64,000 nucleotides of DNA from positions 186,001-250,000 of the forward strand of contig NZ_JACHXO010000005.1 in assembly GCF_014192155.1 (NCBI RefSeq), in the 5' to 3' direction. Made by a program: the position numbers and the translations under genes. Each line of letters starts with the position of its first letter. The first letter of the stretch is position 1. Source of the stretch: Roseateles terrae (GTDB lineage: Bacteria > Pseudomonadota > Gammaproteobacteria > Burkholderiales > Burkholderiaceae_C). This document shows, in pieces, positions 59,496-64,000 of this stretch. The notes beneath the pieces were generated by a model that had not been told where the DNA came from, did not search any database, and worked only from the letters and a program-made list of their open reading frames with translations.

Positions 59496-60398
59496 ATGAG
59501 CAGCATCGGCCAGCGCAGCTACACCCCCACGCCTTCCCAACGCGTCGCCTTCCTCGGTCTTGGCGTCATGGGCTTTCCCATGGCCGGCCATCTGGCCCAG
59601 GCGGGGCTGCAGGTGACGGTCTACAACCGTTCGCCGGCCAAGGCCCAGGCCTGGGTCGCTGAATTCGGCGGTGCCAGTGCCCCCACGCCGCGCGAAGCGG
59701 CGCAGAACGCGGATGTGGTGTTTGCCTGCGTGGGCAATGACGCGGACCTGCGCTCGGTGGTGCTGGGCGAGGACGGCGCCTTTGCCGGCATGAAAGCCGG
59801 CGCCATCTTTGTGGACCACACCACCGCGTCCGCCGAAGTGGCGCGAGCGCTGCATGCCGAGGCGAAGTCGCGCGGCCTTCATTTCGTGGATGCGCCGGTG
59901 TCCGGTGGACAGGCCGGTGCGGTCAACGGTGCCCTGACCATCATGTGCGGCGGAGATGCTGCGCCCTTTGACGCCATCCAGCCGCTGGCGCTTCACATGG
60001 GCAAGGCGGTGACGCGAGTCGGCGAAGCCGGCGCCGGTCAACTGGCCAAGATGGTCAACCAGATCTGCATTGCCGGCATCGTGCAGGGCCTGTCGGAAGC
60101 CATCGCCTTTGGTCAGCGCAGCGGCCTGCCGATGGAGCTGGTGCTGGAGGTCATCGGCAAGGGCGCTGCGCAAAGCTGGCAGATGGACAACCGTGGCAAG
60201 ACCATGGTGACCGACAAATTCGATTTCGGCTTTGCCGTGGACTGGATGCGCAAGGACCTGGGACTGGTGCTGGACGAGGCGCGCCGCAATGGCGCCCGCC
60301 TGCCGCTGACCGCCCTGGTGGATCAGTTCTATGCGGACGTGCAGCAGATGGGCGGCGGCCGGATGGACACGTCCAGCCTGATCAAGCGTTTGAAGTAA
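59496..60398 (+). CDS. 3-hydroxyisobutyrate dehydrogenase-type oxidoreductase
   Basis: A 300-residue NAD(P)-dependent beta-hydroxyacid dehydrogenase. Rossmann loop VAFLGLGVMGFPMAGHLAQA at about 16-35, the substrate-site signature FVDAPVSGGQAGAVNGALTI, and the catalytic lysine helix GAGQLAKMVNQICIAG. It could act on 3-hydroxyisobutyrate, tartronate semialdehyde or succinic semialdehyde (GLYR-like). The first ATG at 59457 is an alternative start 13 codons earlier. It follows pilU on the same strand, which is a common but functionally unexplained neighbour. Confidence 0.88.
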   Translation: MSSIGQRSYTPTPSQRVAFLGLGVMGFPMAGHLAQAGLQVTVYNRSPAKAQAWVAEFGGASAPTPREAAQNADVVFACVGNDADLRSVVLGEDGAFAGMKAGAIFVDHTTASAEVARALHAEAKSRGLHFVDAPVSGGQAGAVNGALTIMCGGDAAPFDAIQPLALHMGKAVTRVGEAGAGQLAKMVNQICIAGIVQGLSEAIAFGQRSGLPMELVLEVIGKGAAQSWQMDNRGKTMVTDKFDFGFAVDWMRKDLGLVLDEARRNGARLPLTALVDQFYADVQQMGGGRMDTSSLIKRLK

Positions 60399-60499
60399 CA
60401 CGCACGGGCCACGCGACCCGCAGCGCTGGTCCGCCGCGCAAGCGCGCCACATCCGAATCAGCAGGCGCAGCAGCGGCCATAGGGACAGGCACCAACAAC

Positions 60500-60523
60500 A
60501 GCGGCGGCCCGGGGGCCGCCGCT
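60500..60523. terminator. GC-rich hairpin between convergent genes
   Basis: AGCGGCGGCCC (60500-60510) and GGGCCGCCGCT (60513-60523) form a long perfect inverted repeat between the 3' ends of the dehydrogenase (60398) and the dolP-like gene (60548). It has no T run, so it is a possible bidirectional terminator of moderate support. Confidence 0.5.
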
Positions 60524-60547
60524 GGGGGATGCCATCGCCGATGCGCG

Positions 60548-61168
60548 TTACTGCTTCGGTGCCGACGGGCGGATGTTGGCCAGTTCCGCTTCGCTGATGA
60601 TTTCCATCGCACGGACCACCTTCTTCACACCATTGACGCCCCGGGCAATGTCAGTCGCGCGGCTGGCTTCGCGTTCGGTGACGCGGCCCATGATGTAGAC
60701 GTTGCCGCGCTCCACCACCAGGTAGAAAGCGTTGGAGACGAGGTCCTTGGCATCCACCAGGCTGGCCTTCACCTTGGTGTTGATGGCCACGTCATTGGCC
60801 CGGCTCGACAGCGAGCTGAGCATGCCCACGCCCACTTCATTGAGCACCGTGCCCACGTTTTCCACGCTGCGGGCGATGGCTTCGACCGCGGCGCGATCCT
60901 CGTCATTGCGGGTCTCGCCGGTCAGCAGCACCATGCGGTTGTAGCTGTTGACATTGATGTGCACGCGATCACCCAGCTGCTCGCGGATGCGGTTGGACGT
61001 CTTGAGTTCGATGCCCTGGTCTTCCAGCTGGGTGCCGGAGGTGCGGCGGTCGGTCACGACCAGCGCGCTGCCTGCGGCGCCGGCCAGCACCAGGGGCACG
61101 CAGGCAGTCTGCAGCAGGCTGGCAGCGACGGCGCCAGCCAGAATCAGGGCTCGGGTAGGGGTGATCAT
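60548..61168 (-). CDS. dolP: Outer-membrane BON-domain lipoprotein, DolP type
   Basis: A 206-residue lipoprotein (MITPTRALILAGAVAASLLQ, lipobox LLQTAC at about residue 23) with two BON domains: LEDQGIELKTSNRIREQLGD through VLLTGETRNDEDRAAVEAIA, and INTKVKASLVDAKDLVSNAF through VYIMGRVTEREASRATDIAR. DolP supports outer-membrane integrity and BAM function. GAGGA precedes the ATG at 61168. It follows the SIS-domain and YraN genes on the same strand, the order seen in E. coli (yraN-diaA-dolP). Confidence 0.88.
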   Translation of the reverse strand: MITPTRALILAGAVAASLLQTACVPLVLAGAAGSALVVTDRRTSGTQLEDQGIELKTSNRIREQLGDRVHINVNSYNRMVLLTGETRNDEDRAAVEAIARSVENVGTVLNEVGVGMLSSLSSRANDVAINTKVKASLVDAKDLVSNAFYLVVERGNVYIMGRVTEREASRATDIARGVNGVKKVVRAMEIISEAELANIRPSAPKQ

Positions 61169-61229
61169 GCAAGGTCCTCGGGGATGAGCACAGGGGGAAA
61201 AAGTTCGATCGAAGCGGCGGCGTGCGCCG

Positions 61230-61799
61230 TCATTCGGCAGCGCCGAGCAGCTGCACATCAATGGCATCGGCCAGGCAATGCGAGAGCAAGCGGTGTGCCT
61301 CCGCCACGCGCGCGAAGCGACTGTGAGGCACGCGCAGCTGCACGTCTGTATCCAGAAGCGTCGACTTCCAATCGTCGTCCTGGGTGCCGCTGAGTGCGAT
61401 GACACTCATCTCCTGCGCATGCGCCACCTGGAGCAGGGCGCCGGCGGCGCCGCTGCCCTGGCATTCGAAGAGCAGCAGAAGGTCGCCGGGGTGGCCCAGC
61501 GTCTGGATCTGCCGCATCAGGGCGGAGGCCGGATCGGGATAGCCCTGCGCCTGAGCGTCCAGCGCCATGACGGCCAGCCCGGGGCGCTCCTGTTCGAAGC
61601 GGCCGGCGAGCAGCGCAGCGGCGTAGGACGCGTCTGCCGCGGAGATGCCCAGGCCCGCGCACCAGACGCGGCCGCCGGCGGTGAGGGCATCGACCATCAT
61701 CTGCGCGGCCACGGCGAGCGGGCGCGCGAGGTTCTCGGCGACCTGATAGAGCAGGTCCGCGCTTTCGAAGAATTGTTGTTGTATGCGTTGTTCCAACAT
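61230..61799 (-). CDS. diaA: SIS-domain protein, DiaA/GmhA type
   Basis: A 189-residue sugar-isomerase-fold protein starting MLEQRIQQQFFESADLLYQV at 61799. The SIS core is visible (AGGRVWCAGLGISAADASYA, GDLLLLFECQGSGAAGALLQ, VIALSGTQDDDWKSTLLDTD). By position between yraN and dolP it corresponds to DiaA, which in E. coli forms tetramers and helps DnaA load at the origin. Some family members are phosphoheptose isomerases, and the active-site residues were not checked in detail, so DiaA is a synteny-led call. Confidence 0.8.
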   Translation of the reverse strand: MLEQRIQQQFFESADLLYQVAENLARPLAVAAQMMVDALTAGGRVWCAGLGISAADASYAAALLAGRFEQERPGLAVMALDAQAQGYPDPASALMRQIQTLGHPGDLLLLFECQGSGAAGALLQVAHAQEMSVIALSGTQDDDWKSTLLDTDVQLRVPHSRFARVAEAHRLLSHCLADAIDVQLLGAAE

Positions 61800-61825
61800 C
61801 GCGTCATGATAACGGGGCCCCCGGC

Positions 61826-62209
61826 TCACCAACCTTGCGCGTCGAAGGCCGCAGGTAACCACTCGATGTGGTCGCCGTCGATGGCAACGACATCGAATCG
61901 GCAGGGCGGGGGCGTGGGCAGGTCGCAGAGGTAGTGACTGGCGGCATAGATGAGCCGACGCTGCTTGGTGCGGGTCACGCTGGCTGCTGCACCGCCATGT
62001 GCCGCACGGGTGCGGTTGCGGACTTCGACGAAGACCAAGGTGCCGTCCACAGCACGCATGATCAGATCGATCTCGCCGCCGCGTCCCGTCGGCCCGCGCG
62101 CCACTCGATAATTGCGCATGACCAGCCGCAGACCGCGGCCCAACAGAAATTCCAGCGCACGCGCTTCGGCGTCGTCCCCCAGCGCCTTTGTGGAGAGCTT
62201 CTTGAACAT
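61826..62209 (-). CDS. YraN family protein (UPF0102)
   Basis: A 127-residue protein starting MFKKLSTKALGDDAEARALE at 62209. It has the nuclease-like core of the UPF0102 family: GRGGEIDLIMRAVDGTLVFV EVRNRT (Asp, then Glu-x-Lys-like EVR), and HYLCDLPTPPPCRFDVVAID near the end. The family resembles Holliday-junction-resolvase-type endonucleases, but activity is not established. It is divergent from rsmI, with 34 bases between the two start codons, as in E. coli, although the lpoA gene present there is absent. Confidence 0.87.
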   Translation of the reverse strand: MFKKLSTKALGDDAEARALEFLLGRGLRLVMRNYRVARGPTGRGGEIDLIMRAVDGTLVFVEVRNRTRAAHGGAAASVTRTKQRRLIYAASHYLCDLPTPPPCRFDVVAIDGDHIEWLPAAFDAQGW

Positions 62210-62243
62210 CCCGTCATCTCCTTCGGCATCCCTGGCCACCCAG

Positions 62244-63146
62244 ATGAGCGAGGCCGCCGCCGCTGCCGCCGGACAGCAGCAATATCCGGCCGGGACGCTC
62301 TATCTGGTCGCCACGCCCATCGGCAACCTCTCCGACATCACCCTCCGCGCCATCCATCTGCTGTCCCTCGTTGACGCCGTGGCCTGCGAAGACACCCGGG
62401 TGAGTGCCCAGCTGCTGCGCTGGCTGGGCCTGCACAAACCGCTGGTGGCCCTGCATCAGCACAACGAGCAGTCCGCCGCGCAAGGGCTGATCGACCGCCT
62501 CCGGAACGGGGAACGCATCGCCTACGTGAGTGATGCCGGCACGCCCGCCGTGTCGGACCCCGGCGCCGTGCTGGTGGCCGCGGCCCGCAGCGCCGGCATC
62601 CGCGTGCTGCCGCTGCCGGGCGCCAGCAGCACGGTGACGGCCGTGAGCGTCGCCGGGGACACCCAGGCCCAGGGCTTTCGCTTCGCCGGTTTCCTGCCAA
62701 CCAAGGCCGCCGAGCGGCGCACGGCCGCCGCCGCCCTGATCAGTCAGCCGCACAGCGTGGTGCTGTTCGAAGCACCGCACCGCATCCGTGACGTGCTGGA
62801 CCTGCTGGCCGAACTGGCCCCGGACCAACGGCTCACCATCTGCCGCGAACTCACCAAGCAGTTCGAGACCGTCCACACCGCCCGCTGCGCCGAACTGCCG
62901 GCCTGGATGCAGGCCGATGCGCAGCGCGAGCGCGGTGAGTTCGTGCTGGTGCTGCATGCCGCGCCGCCCCAGGACGATGGCGGGGAGCTCCCTGCCGAGG
63001 CGCAGCGGCAGCTGCGGGTGCTGATGCGGGAACTGCCGCTCAAACAGGCGGTGAGCCTGGCGGCGGAGCTCAGCGGTTCGCCGCGCAATGCCCTGTATCA
63101 GCAGGCGCTGGCCTGGAAGTCGGAGGCGGATGAGGCGCAGGGGTGA
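62244..63146 (+). CDS. rsmI: 16S rRNA (cytidine-1402-2'-O)-methyltransferase
   Basis: A 300-residue methyltransferase of the tetrapyrrole-methylase fold that 2'-O-methylates C1402 in the ribosomal P site. The N-terminal signature GTLYLVATPIGNLSDITLRA is clear, followed by VACEDTRVSAQLLRWLGLHK, IAYVSDAGTPAVSDPGAVLV, LPGASSTVTAVSVAGDTQAQ and FEAPHRIRDVLDLL. The ATG at 62244 (MSEAAAAAAGQQ) is preferred; the frame is open to 62112 but overlaps yraN on the other strand. Confidence 0.94.
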   Translation: MSEAAAAAAGQQQYPAGTLYLVATPIGNLSDITLRAIHLLSLVDAVACEDTRVSAQLLRWLGLHKPLVALHQHNEQSAAQGLIDRLRNGERIAYVSDAGTPAVSDPGAVLVAAARSAGIRVLPLPGASSTVTAVSVAGDTQAQGFRFAGFLPTKAAERRTAAAALISQPHSVVLFEAPHRIRDVLDLLAELAPDQRLTICRELTKQFETVHTARCAELPAWMQADAQRERGEFVLVLHAAPPQDDGGELPAEAQRQLRVLMRELPLKQAVSLAAELSGSPRNALYQQALAWKSEADEAQG

Positions 63147-63233
63147 CAAGGTCGCCCTACGCCCGGAATGGGTAAATAAGGGGGACGAAAAACGGGCGAT
63201 GCGCTGCAAGCCCTGGCTGCCTACAATCAGCCC

Positions 63234-64000
63234 ATGATTTCGCGCGAACCCACCCTGGCCCGTCTGGTCACTGCCCGTGCCCAGCTGTTGGAACCTTTCG
63301 GCCTGACCGATGCCTCGCTGTCCCAGGCGCTGCGCCTGATCACCGAGCATCGCGTCGATGACGCCGATCTTTATTTCCAGACCACCCGCGCCGAGGGATG
63401 GAGCCTGGAAGAGGGCATTGTCAAAAGCGGCAGCTTCTCCATTGACCAGGGCGTCGGTGTGCGCGCCGTGGCGGGTGAAAAAACCGCTTTCGCCTATTCC
63501 GATGACATCTCTGAAGCCGCCCTGCTGGACGCCGCCCGCACGGTGCGCGCCATCGCCAGCGCCGGCCAGAGCAAGCGGGTGAAGGTGCCGTCCGAACCGG
63601 TGGTGGCCCCCAGCCGCGCGCTGTATGGAGACGCCGATCCCATCGCCAGCCTCGACAGCACCGAAAAGGTGGCCCTGCTCGAGCGCACCGAACGTCTGGC
63701 CCGCGCCAAAGACCCGCGCATCGCGCAGGTGATGGCTGGTCTGGCGGCCGAACATGAAGTGGTGCTGATCGCCCGGGCAGACGGGACGCTGGCCGCCGAC
63801 GTGCGTCCGCTGGTGCGGCTGTCCGTCACCGTCATCGCTGAAAGCAATGGTCGGCGTGAAGTCGGCTCCGGCGGCGGCGGCGGCCGGTTCGGCCTGGCCT
63901 ATTTCACCGACGAGATGATTGCCTCCTATGTGGATCAGGCCGTCACTGCCGCGTTGACCAACCTCGAATCGCGTCCGGCGCCGGCCGGCGAGATGACCGT
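63234..64000 (+). CDS. tldD: Metalloprotease TldD, 3' end outside window
   Basis: The first 255 residues of TldD, one half of the TldD/TldE metalloprotease that processes small peptides such as microcin precursors and helps degrade the CcdA antitoxin. Landmarks are VDDADLYFQTTRAEGWSLEE, GIVKSGSFSIDQGVGVRAVA, GEKTAFAYSDDISEAALLDA and VLIARADGTLAADVRPLVRL SVTVIAESNG. The catalytic HExxxH region lies beyond the right edge. A TACAAT hexamer ends six bases before the ATG. Confidence 0.93.
   Translation, partial: MISREPTLARLVTARAQLLEPFGLTDASLSQALRLITEHRVDDADLYFQTTRAEGWSLEEGIVKSGSFSIDQGVGVRAVAGEKTAFAYSDDISEAALLDAARTVRAIASAGQSKRVKVPSEPVVAPSRALYGDADPIASLDSTEKVALLERTERLARAKDPRIAQVMAGLAAEHEVVLIARADGTLAADVRPLVRLSVTVIAESNGRREVGSGGGGGRFGLAYFTDEMIASYVDQAVTAALTNLESRPAPAGEMT

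Overview
The window is high-GC DNA with densely packed genes, and most genes have close counterparts in Betaproteobacteria of the order Burkholderiales. Pointers to this group are a short-form HisG next to bolA, a polyhydroxyalkanoate granule-region protein, DUF2968 and DUF1415 proteins, an acyl-CoA-binding protein beside a wax ester/diacylglycerol acyltransferase, and a yggS/pilT/pilU block. A Roseateles/Mitsuaria/Pelomonas-like genus is my best guess, but this is inference. No rRNA, tRNA, CRISPR array or intact insertion sequence was seen.

Layout. 0-6 kb: a DUF2968 protein cut by the left edge, a D-2-hydroxyacid dehydrogenase, a PepSY membrane protein with a small repeat-tailed partner behind a Fur-like site, and a cyclic-nucleotide-domain/thioredoxin-reductase-like flavoprotein. 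6-15 kb: YciA-type thioesterase, gshA, M20 amidohydrolase with DUF1415, a periplasmic binding protein, a molybdopterin oxidoreductase with a good sigma-54 promoter match, and an outer-membrane aminopeptidase. 15-19.6 kb: lipid and acyl-CoA genes (PHA-system protein, acyl-CoA-binding protein, WS/DGAT, enoyl-CoA hydratase) and a chloroperoxidase-like hydrolase with two good start sites. 20-25.3 kb: TetR, ABC exporter, bolA, hisG, hisD. 25.4-30 kb: chemoreceptor, exonuclease, MFS efflux pump with a palindrome over its -35, HELGH protein. 30-33.3 kb: ZIP transporter, fumC and fagA as an iron-starvation operon with a Fur box. 33.3-40.6 kb: DUF1501/DUF1800 pair, a fused indolepyruvate ferredoxin oxidoreductase and its divergent Lrp regulator. 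40.6-43.5 kb: CBS protein, small membrane protein, orphan cheZ, MtfA-like peptidase.

The most unusual part is 43.5-48.5 kb, a poorly recognisable island with two tandem paralogous proteins (465 and about 823 residues). They share about 370 residues with leucine-rich stretches. The second adds a roughly 400-residue proline/serine/alanine-rich tail containing a run of six prolines. They look like secreted, host-directed proteins, but no known family was recognised and no secretion genes lie in the window.

After the island the window returns to ordinary chromosome: rbgA-type GTPase, a copper-tolerance operon (Met/His-rich exported protein, TolC-type channel, multicopper oxidase, CusF-like protein), a TonB-like protein, a second chemoreceptor, yggS, pilT-pilU, a 3-hydroxyisobutyrate-dehydrogenase-like enzyme, dolP-diaA-yraN divergent from rsmI (the E. 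coli order minus lpoA), and tldD running off the right edge.

Starts were moved from the longest reading frame where a ribosome binding site, signal peptide or family N-terminus argued for it. Promoters, operators and terminators come from reading the sequence by eye only.
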